From Burkholderia cepacia (GTDB lineage Bacteria > Pseudomonadota > Gammaproteobacteria > Burkholderiales > Burkholderiaceae): a stretch of DNA of 64,000 nucleotides. This document shows, one piece after another, positions 53,347-64,000 of this stretch; position 1 is the first letter of the stretch, and each line of letters opens with the position of its first letter. The notes beneath the pieces are model-generated. The model was not told where the DNA came from, searched no databases, and worked only from the letters and a program-made list of their open reading frames with translations. The stretch covers positions 1,674,001 through 1,738,000 of the forward strand of contig NZ_CP073637.1 in NCBI RefSeq assembly GCF_029962485.1. The letters run 5' to 3'. Made by a program: the position numbers and the translations under genes.

Positions 53347-53660
53347 TGTGTGGCGTCGTCGCGACTGTCGCATTTGCGCGTCGCGCGGCACGATCTGGCA
53401 CTCCGAATAAACCCTTAAATATTGATCAGACAGGTTGCGCGTCGAAGCGAATCGGTACAGCATTGCTTTCACTCCGCCGGCGTCCCGCCGGCGGCGGCGC
53501 GTCTACGACAGCACGCGCCAGGCAGTCGGCCGTCTGCCTCGCTTCCATTCCGTGGTACCGACAGCAGCATCGATGGCCATTGCCCGGGTAGTGTGGCGCA
53601 AACGTTTGCTCACATTAAAACAACAGTCCGGCCCTACGGGCCAGTCGCCAGGAGATGTGT
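53347..53660. promoter_or_regulatory. Promoter region of the ribose operon
   Basis: 314 bp with no credible gene. It contains the RbsR-type palindrome at 53598-53609. Confidence 0.5.
53598..53609. promoter_or_regulatory. RbsR operator (candidate)
   Basis: GCAAACGTTTGC, a perfect 12-bp palindrome with the CG centre typical of LacI/RbsR operators, 52 bp before the rbsB start. A LacI-family gene (rbsR) lies in the same operon, so it is the natural ligand. Confidence 0.8.
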
Positions 53661-54611
53661 ATGAATGTCCGCTTTCGCCGTCGCTTCCTGACCGCCGCGC
53701 TCGCCGCCGTCGCGGTTGCTGCCGCACCGGCCGTCCACGCGCAAGCCGCGGCCAAACCGAAGGTCGCGCTCGTGATGAAGTCACTCGCCAACGAGTTCTT
53801 CCTGACCATGGAAACCGGCGCGAAGGAATACCAGAAGCACAACGCGAATCAGTTCGACCTGATCACCAACGGCATCAAGGACGAGACCGACACCGCGAAC
53901 CAGATCCGCATCGTCGAGCAGATGATCGTGTCGAAGGTCGATGCGATCGTGCTCGCGCCGGCCGATTCGAAGGCGCTCGTGCCGGTCGTGAAGAAGGCGG
54001 TCGACGCGGGCATCATCGTCGTGAACATCGACAACCGGCTCGATCCCGACGTGCTGAAGTCGAAGAACCTGAACGTGCCGTTCGTCGGCCCGGACAACCG
54101 CAAGGGGGCGCGCAAGATCGGCGATTACCTCGCGAAGCGGCTGAAGGCGGGCGACCAGGTCGGCATCGTCGAAGGCGTGTCGACGACGACCAATGCGCAG
54201 CAGCGCACGGCCGGCTTCCAGGACGCGATGAAGGCGGGCGGGATGAAGGTCGTGTCGGTGCAGTCGGGCGAATGGGAAATCGACAAGGGCAATGCGGTGG
54301 CTGCCGCGATGCTCAACGAATACCCGAACCTGAAGGCGCTGCTGTGCGGCAACGACAACATGGCGATCGGCGCGGTGTCGGCCGTGCGCGCGGCCGGCAA
54401 GCAGGGCAAGGTGCTCGTGGTCGGCTACGACAACATCAACGCGATCAAGCCGATGCTGAAGGACGGCCGCGTGCTCGCGACTGCCGACCAGTACGCGGCG
54501 AAGCAGGCCGTATTCGGCATCGACACCGCGCTCAAGGCGATCTCCGAGCACCGCAAGCAGGCCGACATGTCCGGCGTGGTCGAGACGCCGGTGGATCTCG
54601 TGACGAAGTGA
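53661..54611 (+). CDS. rbsB: Ribose-binding periplasmic protein
   Basis: 316 aa. Signal peptide (MNVRFRRRFLTAALAAVAVAA..VHA) then the RbsB-type sequence KPKVALVMKSLANEFFLTMETGAKEYQ, NIDNRLDPDVLKSKNLNVPFVGPDN, CGNDNMAIGAVSAVRAAGK, VVGYDNINAIKPML. The ATG at 53661 has a GGAG site six bases before; 53655 is in frame but has the site too close. First gene of the ribose operon, behind an RbsR-type palindrome. Close relatives bind allose or other pentoses, so the sugar is inferred from rbsK and the operon. Confidence 0.9.
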   Translation: MNVRFRRRFLTAALAAVAVAAAPAVHAQAAAKPKVALVMKSLANEFFLTMETGAKEYQKHNANQFDLITNGIKDETDTANQIRIVEQMIVSKVDAIVLAPADSKALVPVVKKAVDAGIIVVNIDNRLDPDVLKSKNLNVPFVGPDNRKGARKIGDYLAKRLKAGDQVGIVEGVSTTTNAQQRTAGFQDAMKAGGMKVVSVQSGEWEIDKGNAVAAAMLNEYPNLKALLCGNDNMAIGAVSAVRAAGKQGKVLVVGYDNINAIKPMLKDGRVLATADQYAAKQAVFGIDTALKAISEHRKQADMSGVVETPVDLVTK

Positions 54612-54756
54612 CGCGGCTCCGGGCCGGCCGCCGCCCTCAAGAATCCGGCGTGGCGGCCGTTATCCGGAGTGAGCGCGATCACGGCCACTGCATGCACATG
54701 CACTTGTGAGCGTCACACCCGCGCGCCGCGTGCGCGCGGCCGCAACCAGGATCGCG

Positions 54757-56363
<1,607 letters not shown>

Positions 56364-56367
<4 letters not shown>

Positions 56368-57383
56368 CCCAGCCTCCCGTTTCCCCGACCGACGCAGGCG
56401 CCCAGCAGGACGTGACGGGGCGCCGCGCGCGCATGCTGTCCGGCACGCGCCTCGGCCTGTCGAACTATCTCGGGCTCGCCGGCGCGCTCGCCGCGATGAT
56501 CGCGCTGTTTTCGGTGCTGAGCTCGCATTTCCTGACCTACGACACGTTCAGCACGATCGCGAACCAGATTCCCGATCTCGTCGTGATGTCGGTCGGGATG
56601 ACCTTCGTGCTGATCATCGCCGGGATCGACCTGTCGGTCGGCTCGGTGCTCGCGCTCGCCGCGTCGATGGTCAGCGTCGCCGCGCTGAAATGGCAGTGGG
56701 GGCCGCTGCCGGCCGCGCTGATCGGGATCGCGGTCGCGACCGTCACGGGTGCGCTGACCGGCGCGGTGACGGTCGGCTGGCGGATCCCGTCGTTCATCGT
56801 GTCGCTCGGCGTGCTGGAGGCCGCGCGCGGCCTCGCGTACCAGCTGACGAATTCACGTACGGCGTATATCGGCGACGCGTTCGATTTCCTGTCGAACCCG
56901 ATCGCGCTCGGCATCTCGCCGGCGTTCCTGATTGCGGTCGCGGTGATGATCGCGGCCCAGTTCGTGCTTTCGCGTACGGTGTTCGGGCGCTATCTCGTCG
57001 GGATCGGCACGAACGAAGAAGCGGTCAGACTTGCGGGGGTTAACCCGCGTCCGTATAAAATTCTCGTATTCGCGTTGATGGGCGCGCTCGCGGGGCTTGC
57101 GTCGCTGTTCCAGATTTCGCGGCTCGAGGCGGCCGACCCGAATGCGGGCGTGGGCCTCGAACTGCAGGTCATCGCGGCCGTCGTGATCGGCGGCACGAGC
57201 CTGATGGGCGGGCGCGGCTCGGTGATCAGCACGTTTTTCGGCGTGTTGATCATCTCCGTGCTGGCCGCGGGGCTGGCGCAGATCGGCGCGAACGAGCCGA
57301 CGAAACGGATCATCACCGGCGCGGTGATCGTGGTGGCCGTCGTGCTCGATACGTATCGCAGCCGGCGCTCGCGCGTGCGGTAG
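56364..57383 (+). CDS. rbsC: Ribose ABC transporter permease
   Basis: 339 aa with eight or more membrane helices. The BPD_transp_2 hallmarks: GMTFVLIIAGIDLSVGSVLALAASMV and GTNEEAVRLAGVNPRPYKILVFALMGALAGLASL, ending with GGTSLMGGRGSVISTFFGVLIISVLAAGLAQIG. ATG 56364 overlaps rbsA. The N-terminal 30 residues are a cytosolic extension. Carries ribose across the inner membrane. Confidence 0.93.
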
Positions 57384-57418
57384 AAAGACAGACAGAACAG
57401 ACCAGAGAGAAACGGGAA

Positions 57419-58450
57419 ATGGCGACGATCAAGGATGTGGCAGCCATGGCGGGCGTGTCGTTTACGACCGTCTCGCACGTGGTGAACAATTCGCGGCCGG
57501 TGTCCGCGGACGTGCGTGCGAAGGTCGAAGGTGCGATCCGCGAGCTGAATTACGTGCCGTCGGCCGTGGCACGCTCGCTGAAGGCGCGTGCGACGGCGAC
57601 CATCGGCCTCGTCGTGCCGAACAGCACGAATCCGTATTTTGCCGAGCTCGCGCGCGGCATCGAGGATCAGTGCGCGGCCAACGGCTATTGCGTGTTCTTC
57701 TGCAACTCGGACGACGATCCGGTGAAGCAGCGCAACTATCTGCGCGTGCTGCAGGAAAAGCGCATCGACGGGCTGATCGTCGCATCGGCCGGCGAGGACG
57801 CGGTGCTCGCACAGACGCTCGCGGATATCCATGCGCCGCTCGTCGTGGTCGACCGCAACATCGAAGGGCTCGCGGCCGATCTCGTGCAGATCGACCACGA
57901 GCGCGGCGCGTATCTGGCGACGCGCCATCTGCTCGAACTCGGGCACGCGAAGATCGGCTGCATCACGGGGCCGACCGACACGGCCGTCAGCGCGATGCGC
58001 GTGCACGGCTTCATCCGCGCGATGGCCGAGCGCGGCGTCGATATCGTGCCGGGCGCGATCGCGGAAAGCGATTTCTCGTGCCTTGGCGGCTATCACGCGG
58101 CGTCGCGGCTGTTCGAATCGGTGCGGCCGAGCGCGATCTTCGCGGGCAACGACCTGATGGGCGTCGGCGCGCTGCGCGCGGCGGCCGAGCGCGGGCTGCG
58201 CGTGCCGGACGACTGCTCGATCATCGGTTTCGACGACATCGAATTTTCCCGCTACACGTATCCGGCGCTGTCGACGGTCGGCCAGTCGGTGCGCGCGCTC
58301 GGCGAAATGGCTGCGCAGACGTTGATCGAGCGGATCGGCGGCGGCTCGACGGCCGTGCCGAGCCGTCGCCGCGTGGTGTCGCCGCGCCTCGTGCTGCGCG
58401 AATCGACGGCCGTCTACCGCGAGCCGCCCGTGTCGGGCGGTCGCGCATGA
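57419..58450 (+). CDS. rbsR: LacI-family ribose operon repressor
   Basis: 343 aa. LacI helix-turn-helix ([56 protein letters not shown]) and a periplasmic-binding-like sensor core ([58 protein letters not shown]). It lies within the rbs operon and should bind the GCAAACGTTTGC site, being released by ribose. The stop overlaps the rbsK start (ATGA). Confidence 0.9.
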   Translation: MATIKDVAAMAGVSFTTVSHVVNNSRPVSADVRAKVEGAIRELNYVPSAVARSLKARATATIGLVVPNSTNPYFAELARGIEDQCAANGYCVFFCNSDDDPVKQRNYLRVLQEKRIDGLIVASAGEDAVLAQTLADIHAPLVVVDRNIEGLAADLVQIDHERGAYLATRHLLELGHAKIGCITGPTDTAVSAMRVHGFIRAMAERGVDIVPGAIAESDFSCLGGYHAASRLFESVRPSAIFAGNDLMGVGALRAAAERGLRVPDDCSIIGFDDIEFSRYTYPALSTVGQSVRALGEMAAQTLIERIGGGSTAVPSRRRVVSPRLVLRESTAVYREPPVSGGRA

Positions 58451-59382
58451 CGGCGCACGCAACGAACACCGGCCGCGTGACGGTGGTCGGCAGCCTCAAC
58501 ATGGATCTCGTCGTGCGAGCGCCCCGGCTGCCGCTGCCGGGCGAAACGCTTGCCGGCCATGCGTTTGCACAGGCGGCGGGCGGCAAGGGCGGCAATCAGG
58601 CCGTCGCCGCCGCACGGCTCGGCGCGCAGGTCGCGATGATCGGCTGCGTCGGCGCGGATGCGCACGGCGCGGCACTGCGCGCGGGCCTGGAAGCCGAGGG
58701 AGTCGACTGCGCGGGGCTCGCGACGAGCGCGTCGGCGTCGACCGGCGTCGCGCTGATCGTCGTCGACGATGCGAGCCAGAACGCGATCGTGATCGTCGCG
58801 GGTGGCAACGGCGAGGTCACGACCGAGACGGTTGCGCGGCACGAGGCCGCACTGGCGTCGGCCGACGTGCTGATCTGCCAGCTCGAGACGCCGCCGGACG
58901 CCGTTTTCGCGGCGCTGTCGGCCGGGCGGCGGCTCGGCCGCACGGTGGTGCTCAATCCGGCGCCGGCCGTCGCGCCGCTGCCGGATGGCTGGCTGCCGCT
59001 CGTCGATTACCTGATCCCGAACGAGGTCGAGGCGGCCGCGCTGACCGCGCTGCCCGTGCGCGACCCGGCCGAGGCGGAAACCGCCGCACGGGCGCTGCAG
59101 GCCGGCGGCGCCCGCAACGTGCTGGTCACGCTCGGCGCGCGCGGCGTGCTCGCGCTGACGGCCGACGGCACCGCGCGGCACTATCCGGCGCCGGTCGTGC
59201 AGGCCGTCGACACGACGGCCGCCGGCGATACCTTCATCGGCGGTTTTTCCGCCCGGCTCGCGGCCGGCGCGGATGTCGACACGGCCATCCGCTTCGCGCA
59301 ACGCGCGGCGGCACTGTCGGTCACGCGCGCGGGCGCGCAACCGTCGATTCCGACCCGCGCCGAACTGGCCGATCAGGGCTAA
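58447..59382 (+). CDS. rbsK: Ribokinase
   Basis: 311 aa PfkB-family kinase. VVGSLNMDLVVRAPRLPLPGETLAGHAFAQAAGGKGGNQAVAAARLGA is the ribokinase N-terminal motif with the substrate Asn/Asp, and DTTAAGDTFIGGFSARLAAG is PfkB motif 2 with the catalytic Asp. It phosphorylates ribose at O5, supplying substrate for RpiA. Overlaps rbsR by 4 bp. No rbsD (pyranase) gene is present in the cluster. Confidence 0.93.
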   Translation: MTAHATNTGRVTVVGSLNMDLVVRAPRLPLPGETLAGHAFAQAAGGKGGNQAVAAARLGAQVAMIGCVGADAHGAALRAGLEAEGVDCAGLATSASASTGVALIVVDDASQNAIVIVAGGNGEVTTETVARHEAALASADVLICQLETPPDAVFAALSAGRRLGRTVVLNPAPAVAPLPDGWLPLVDYLIPNEVEAAALTALPVRDPAEAETAARALQAGGARNVLVTLGARGVLALTADGTARHYPAPVVQAVDTTAAGDTFIGGFSARLAAGADVDTAIRFAQRAAALSVTRAGAQPSIPTRAELADQG

Positions 59383-59666
59383 TCCTCCGGCTCACGATTC
59401 CGTATCGCGGCCGGCCGTCTCCCGGGACGGCCGGCCGCGCCGACTGCAACACGCTGAAACCTGGGCGTGCCGCGGTTCCGTCATGTTTTCCGCGTCCGTC
59501 GGGTGCCGGGATAATTATTCAGCCATCTGTAATAAACAGACGAATAATTCGAAAAAATCCATATAAAACCATCAAGTTGTGCACTGCACGGTCGTAAATG
59601 CACCGAGTGAAGCAATGCTTCCACGCAACGGGCCGAGCCCGTTCATGACGACGCAACACAGGATGG
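59383..59666. other. Intergenic region upstream of the chemoreceptor gene
   Basis: 284 bp without a credible gene. It is AT-rich near 59510-59580 (likely the promoter of the chemoreceptor). Confidence 0.4.
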
Positions 59667-61430
59667 ATGATGGTGTTCAGGAACCTGACGATTCGTGCGC
59701 GCATCGGTTTGACGATGGCGTTTCTGGCGGTGCTGCTGGGCGTGACCGGCGTGCTCGGGCTGTACGGGATGACGCGTTCGAACGATTCGACGCGCGATAT
59801 TTTCACGAACCAGATGCCGAGCGCGGTCGACGTGGCCGTCGCGGAAATGTTCGCCGCGCGCGAACGCCTCGCACTCGACCGCGCGGCGCTGCTGGCCGGC
59901 ACGCCCGACTCGGCGGCGGCCGTCGAGCGCAGCCACGGGATGCGCACGCAGTCCGACGCATGGTGGCAGAAGTACCTCGCGCTGCCGCGCGGCCCGGAAG
60001 AAGACCGGCTCGCGCAGGACGTCGCCGCGAAGCGGCTGGCGCTGCAGCGCGCCTGTGACGCGTTCGCGAGCCTCCTCGGGGCCGACCAGCGCGATCGCAT
60101 CGGCGACGGCGCCAAGCAGCTCCAGGCGCTCTACAACGACCTCGCGGTGTCCAGCGAAGCGTTGCGCAATTTCCAGTTCACCGATGCGCAGGCGAGCTTC
60201 AACCAGGCTGAATCCGTGTTCGACACGTTGCGCGTACTGTCGATCGTCGCGCTGCTGGCCGGCGTTGGCGCCGCGCTGCTGTCGTGGCTGACGCTGAGCC
60301 GCGCGATCGGCCGCCCGATCGCCGACGTGCTGTCGCATTTCGACGCAATCGCCGCCGGCGACCTGCGCCGTCCGATCGTCGTGGACCGGCGCGACGAGAT
60401 GGGTCAGTTGCTCGAAGGCCTCGCGAAGATGCAGCGCGGGCTGGTCGGCACGGTGCGCACCGTGCGCGGCGGCAGCGAGTCGATCGCGACCGCGGCGCGC
60501 CAGATCGCGGCCGGCAACATCGATCTGTCGTCGCGCACCGAGGAGCAGGCCGCCGCACTGCAGGAAACCGCGTCGAGCATGGAGCAATTGACCGGCACCG
60601 TGAAACAGAACGCGGACAATGCGCGCCAGGCCAGTTCGCTGGCCGCGAATGCGTCGGAGATTGCAAACAAGGGCAATACGGTGGTCGGCCAGGTGGTCGG
60701 CACGATGGGCGAGATCAACGACAGCTCGGCGAAGATCGCGGACATCATTGCGATCATCGAGGGAATCGCGTTCCAGACCAACATTCTTGCGCTGAATGCG
60801 GCCGTCGAAGCCGCGCGTGCGGGCGAGGAGGGCCGCGGCTTCGCGGTCGTCGCGGGCGAGGTGCGCAGCCTCGCGCAGCGTTCGTCGAGCGCGGCGAAGG
60901 AAATCAAGGCGCTGATCGACGCGTCGGTGGAGCGTATCCGGACGGGTTCGACGCTGGTCGACGAAGCGGGACGCACGATGAGCGACGTGATCGGCGCGGT
61001 GCAGCGCGTGACCGACATCATGGGCGAGATCGCGGCGGCGTCGGAGGAGCAGAGCGGCGGGATCGACCAGGTCGCGCGTGCCGTCGCGCAGATGGACGAA
61101 GTCACGCAGCAGAATGCGGCGCTCGTCGAGGAAGCCGCGGCCGCCGCGCAGTCGCTCGACGAGCAGGCCGGGCGCCTGCGTGAAACGGCAGCGGTATTCC
61201 AGCTCGATGACGAAGCAGCGCGCGCTGTCGCGCCGGTTGCGGCGCGTCACGTGTCGCGCGCGCCTTCCGCTGCGGTTGCCACGCCCGTGCAGGTCGCTGC
61301 GCGCGACGATCGCGATGCACCGCCGAAGCGCACGGCCGCGACGATGCCGGCACGCAAGCCCGCCGTGGCCGCTGCGGTGCCGGCACCGGCTGCCGCTATC
61401 GCTGGCGGTGACGACTGGGAGACCTTCTGA
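59667..61430 (+). CDS. Methyl-accepting chemotaxis protein (Tar/Tsr type)
   Basis: 587 aa. A first membrane helix (about 14-35), a helical periplasmic domain of the four-helix type, a second helix near 190-212, HAMP, and a long cytoplasmic coiled coil with the signalling tip [42 protein letters not shown], ending in an Ala/Pro-rich linker and the tail DDWETF. The last five residues DWETF resemble the NWETF pentapeptide that tethers CheR and CheB in E. coli Tar/Tsr. The ligand is not known. An ATG at 59670 is also possible. Confidence 0.92.
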   Translation: MMVFRNLTIRARIGLTMAFLAVLLGVTGVLGLYGMTRSNDSTRDIFTNQMPSAVDVAVAEMFAARERLALDRAALLAGTPDSAAAVERSHGMRTQSDAWWQKYLALPRGPEEDRLAQDVAAKRLALQRACDAFASLLGADQRDRIGDGAKQLQALYNDLAVSSEALRNFQFTDAQASFNQAESVFDTLRVLSIVALLAGVGAALLSWLTLSRAIGRPIADVLSHFDAIAAGDLRRPIVVDRRDEMGQLLEGLAKMQRGLVGTVRTVRGGSESIATAARQIAAGNIDLSSRTEEQAAALQETASSMEQLTGTVKQNADNARQASSLAANASEIANKGNTVVGQVVGTMGEINDSSAKIADIIAIIEGIAFQTNILALNAAVEAARAGEEGRGFAVVAGEVRSLAQRSSSAAKEIKALIDASVERIRTGSTLVDEAGRTMSDVIGAVQRVTDIMGEIAAASEEQSGGIDQVARAVAQMDEVTQQNAALVEEAAAAAQSLDEQAGRLRETAAVFQLDDEAARAVAPVAARHVSRAPSAAVATPVQVAARDDRDAPPKRTAATMPARKPAVAAAVPAPAAAIAGGDDWETF

Positions 61431-61979
61431 TTCGCGCGTGCCGCGCATCTATCCCCATTTGGTGATGAACGACGCCCGCGACATGCGGGCGTTGTCGTTT
61501 CTGCGGCAGACGAATTGTGACAGCGCGAATGATCGATCGTGCATCGTCGCGAGCGTCGCGCGTCCCGCAGCGATGGATACGTGTACGCGTGCAGCATCAA
61601 TCATGTGACCGCATCCGTCGTACGGGTATCTCCGTAAGGGCGCTGCGAAAAAAATTTGTAACGGCGCGCGCAACGTGTCATCGCATGCGGCTGCTCGAAC
61701 GTCTAGGGATGAAGGGGGAAGTGACGACGTCGGATGTGTCCAACGCACAAGACGTTCCGTCGTTCGACGAGACGTGACGGATGCAGTTTCTGCGGCTCGG
61801 GACGACAATTGTAAAACGACGAAATGCGTTGTCCAAGCGGTGTTGTCGAGAATGACGAACTTCATACGAAGAGTTCGTGAAAAAAAATAAGAAAGGGTTT
61901 AGGATGAATTCGAACGCGCTTGCTTCTGCGCAGTCGTACGAAGGCAGGCACGTCTTCAGACTCAGGCGAGGGAGGTAGC
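61431..61979. other. Intergenic region upstream of prkA
   Basis: 549 bp with no credible gene. An imperfect dyad around 61856-61877 and AT-rich DNA near 61880-61900 probably belong to the prkA promoter. No sigma-54 box was found. Confidence 0.4.
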
Positions 61980-63902
61980 ATGGATATTTACAGCAGCTTC
62001 GCGAACCGCTTCGAAAAAACGCGAGAGGAAGAGCTCTCGCTGGAGGAGTATCTCGCGCTCTGCAAGAACGATCCATCCGCGTACGCGACGGCTGGTGAAC
62101 GCATGCTGGAAGCAATCGGGGAACCTGAACACATCGATACCCGCAACGATCCGCGCCTGTCGCGCATCTTTGCGAACAAGGTCATCAAGGTCTATCCGGC
62201 ATTCCGTGAGTTCTACGGAATGGAGGAAGTGATCGAGCAGGTGGTCGCGTACTTCCGCCACGCTGCGCAAGGGCTCGAAGAGAAGAAGCAGATCCTCTAT
62301 CTGCTGGGCCCGGTGGGCGGCGGCAAGTCGTCGATCGCCGAGCGTCTGAAGCAACTGATGGAACGCGTGCCGTTCTATTCGCTGAAGGGCTCGCCCGTCA
62401 ACGAATCGCCGCTCGGGCTGTTCGACTACGACGAAGACGGCCCGATCCTGGAGGAACAGTACGGCATTCCACGCCGCTACCTGAAAAACATCCTGAGTCC
62501 GTGGGCCGTCAAGCGCCTGCACGAATACAACGGCGATATCCGCCAGTTCCGCGTGGTGCGTCGCTATCCGTCGATCTTGCGGCAGGTCGGCATCGCGAAG
62601 ACGGAGCCGGGTGACGAGAACAACCAGGACATCTCGTCGCTGGTCGGCAAGGTCGATATCCGCAAGCTCGAACAGTACGCGCAGGACGACGCCGATGCGT
62701 ACAGCTACTCGGGTGGCCTGTGCCTCGCGAACCAGGGCCTGCTCGAGTTCGTCGAAATGTTCAAGGCGCCGATCAAGGTGTTGCACCCGCTGCTCACCGC
62801 CACACAGGAAGGCAACTTCAAGGGCACCGAGGGTTTCGGCGCGATTCCGTTCGACGGGATCATCCTCGCGCACTCGAACGAGTCGGAGTGGAAGGCGTTC
62901 CGCAACAACCGCAACAACGAGGCACTGCTCGACCGGATTTTCGTCGTGAAGGTGCCGTACTGCCTGCGCGTATCGGAAGAGACCAAGATCTACGAGAAGC
63001 TGATCCGCAACTCGTCGCTGGCCGAGGCCGTGTGCGCACCGGGCACGCTGAAGATGATGTCGCAGTTCTCGGTGCTGTCGCGCCTGCACGAGCCGGAGAA
63101 TTCGAGCCTGTTCTCGAAGATGCAGGTGTATGACGGCGAAAATCTCAAGGATACCGATCCGAAGGCGAAGTCGTACCAGGAATATCGCGACTACGCGGGC
63201 GTGGACGAAGGGATGACGGGCGTGTCGACACGCTTCGCGTTCAAGATCCTGTCGCGCGTGTTCAACTTCGATTCGAGCGAGGTCGCGGCCAACCCCGTGC
63301 ACCTGATGTACGTGCTCGAGCAGCAGATCGAACGCGAGCAGTTCCCGCCGGAAACCGAGCAGAAGTACCTGTCCTTCGTGAAGGACGTGCTCGCGTCGCG
63401 CTACGCGGAGTTCATCGGCAAGGAGATCCAGACGGCCTACCTCGAGTCGTATTCGGAGTATGGCCAGAACATCTTCGACCGCTACGTCACGTATGCGGAC
63501 TTCTGGATCCAGGACCAGGAATTCCGCGATCACGACACGGGCGAGAGCTTCGACCGCGCCGCGCTGAACGCGGAGCTGGAGAAGATCGAGAAGCCGGCAG
63601 GCATCAGTAATCCGAAGGATTACCGCAACGAGATCGTGAACTTCGTGTTGCGCGCACGGGCGGCGAACGCCGGCAAGAACCCCGTGTGGACGAGCTACGA
63701 GAAGTTGCGCGTCGTGATCGAGAAGAAGATGTTCTCGAATACCGAGGAACTGTTGCCGGTGATTTCGTTCAACGCAAAGGGTTCGGCGGAGGAACAGCGC
63801 AAGCATGAGGACTTTGTGAACCGGATGGTCGCGAAGGGCTATACGCCGAAGCAGGTGAGGCTGCTTTGCGACTGGTACCTGCGCGTGCGCAAGTCATCAT
63901 GA
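61980..63902 (+). CDS. prkA: PrkA-family serine protein kinase
   Basis: 640 aa, full PrkA length. An N-terminal AAA-type domain has Walker A GPVGGGKSS (about 110-118) and SYSGGLCLANQGLLEFVEMFKAPIKVLHPLLTATQEGNF; a C-terminal kinase-like region follows. In enterobacteria YeaG (PrkA) works with YeaH and YcgB in stress and nitrogen-starvation adaptation; its kinase activity is reported for Bacillus PrkA. ATG 61980 follows GAGGGAGG. A yeaH-like gene would be expected next, past the window. Confidence 0.95.
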   Translation: MDIYSSFANRFEKTREEELSLEEYLALCKNDPSAYATAGERMLEAIGEPEHIDTRNDPRLSRIFANKVIKVYPAFREFYGMEEVIEQVVAYFRHAAQGLEEKKQILYLLGPVGGGKSSIAERLKQLMERVPFYSLKGSPVNESPLGLFDYDEDGPILEEQYGIPRRYLKNILSPWAVKRLHEYNGDIRQFRVVRRYPSILRQVGIAKTEPGDENNQDISSLVGKVDIRKLEQYAQDDADAYSYSGGLCLANQGLLEFVEMFKAPIKVLHPLLTATQEGNFKGTEGFGAIPFDGIILAHSNESEWKAFRNNRNNEALLDRIFVVKVPYCLRVSEETKIYEKLIRNSSLAEAVCAPGTLKMMSQFSVLSRLHEPENSSLFSKMQVYDGENLKDTDPKAKSYQEYRDYAGVDEGMTGVSTRFAFKILSRVFNFDSSEVAANPVHLMYVLEQQIEREQFPPETEQKYLSFVKDVLASRYAEFIGKEIQTAYLESYSEYGQNIFDRYVTYADFWIQDQEFRDHDTGESFDRAALNAELEKIEKPAGISNPKDYRNEIVNFVLRARAANAGKNPVWTSYEKLRVVIEKKMFSNTEELLPVISFNAKGSAEEQRKHEDFVNRMVAKGYTPKQVRLLCDWYLRVRKSS

Positions 63903-64000
63903 CGCGCGCGGTACCGCGCCCGTACGGCCTCGCCGTGCGGGCGCTTTCAGAGGCGCCGCCCGCATGACGGGAGACGGCATGTGCGGCGAGCGTCCCGGCA
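63903..64000. other. Window end after prkA
   Basis: 98 bp with GC-rich DNA; a dyad-like GCGCGGTACCGCGC at 63905-63918. No gene can be called before the edge. Confidence 0.3.

Noticed and set aside
61856..61877. Terminator after the chemoreceptor gene
   Set aside because: The dyad is imperfect and is followed by A, not T, on the plus strand.

Overview
The window reads as chromosomal DNA of a high-GC beta-proteobacterium, most probably Burkholderia (cepacia complex or a close relative). The protein set (Aat, Bpt, RpiA, PyrD, LexA, PrkA, CysB), the strong G/C bias at third codon positions and the gene orders all fit. This assignment rests on recognition, not on a database search. The first gene is cut by the window edge; the last complete gene is prkA.

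Layout. 1-11.5 kb is core metabolism: end of an amidase gene, rpiA, a GntR regulator, an oxidoreductase, a cystine-type ABC uptake pair, pyrD, bpt-aat (N-degron tagging), a Nudix hydrolase, an initiator tRNA, a UPF0303 gene, an EmrE-type pump and an acyl-CoA hydrolase. 11.8-15 kb is a sulfonate operon ssuD-ssuC-ssuB-ssuF without ssuA or ssuE. 15-16.9 kb holds two small genes, dusA and tRNA-His.

16,864-24,767 is a 7.8 kb integrated element flanked by a perfect 59-bp repeat of the 3' part of tRNA-His. It carries a tyrosine integrase and an AlpA-like partner. On either side of these are two unrecognised genes whose products share a beta-helix-like module; one is membrane-anchored and has a poly-A frameshift point leading to a second membrane helix. 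The rest is a decayed phage segment (a DUF4224/integrase/phage-ORF chimera and a nonsense-mutated ASCH-like gene), a PAP2 membrane phosphatase, and a LexA-box-controlled divergent pair with a frameshifted SRAP gene.

24.8-34.5 kb is accessory: small hypothetical genes, a GNAT acetyltransferase, a fertility-inhibition-factor-like gene, several orphan intrinsic terminators that look like small-RNA ends, a DUF695-RraB fusion, a VOC protein, a GGDEF cyclase, a PLD nuclease, and an HxlR regulator facing a thioesterase across two matching operators.

35-47.3 kb holds an aldo/keto reductase, an MFS transporter with an M20 peptidase and divergent LysR regulator, selU overlapping a permease gene, a NodIJ-type exporter, a universal stress protein and lexA with two SOS boxes. 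47.5-52.6 kb is sbp-cysTWA-cysB. 53.6-59.4 kb is rbsBACRK. The window ends with a chemoreceptor carrying a CheR/CheB tether-like tail and prkA.

Sulfur acquisition is a recurring theme (cystine, sulfonate, sulfate, CysB), and DNA-damage control appears twice (chromosomal lexA and the island's own SOS box).
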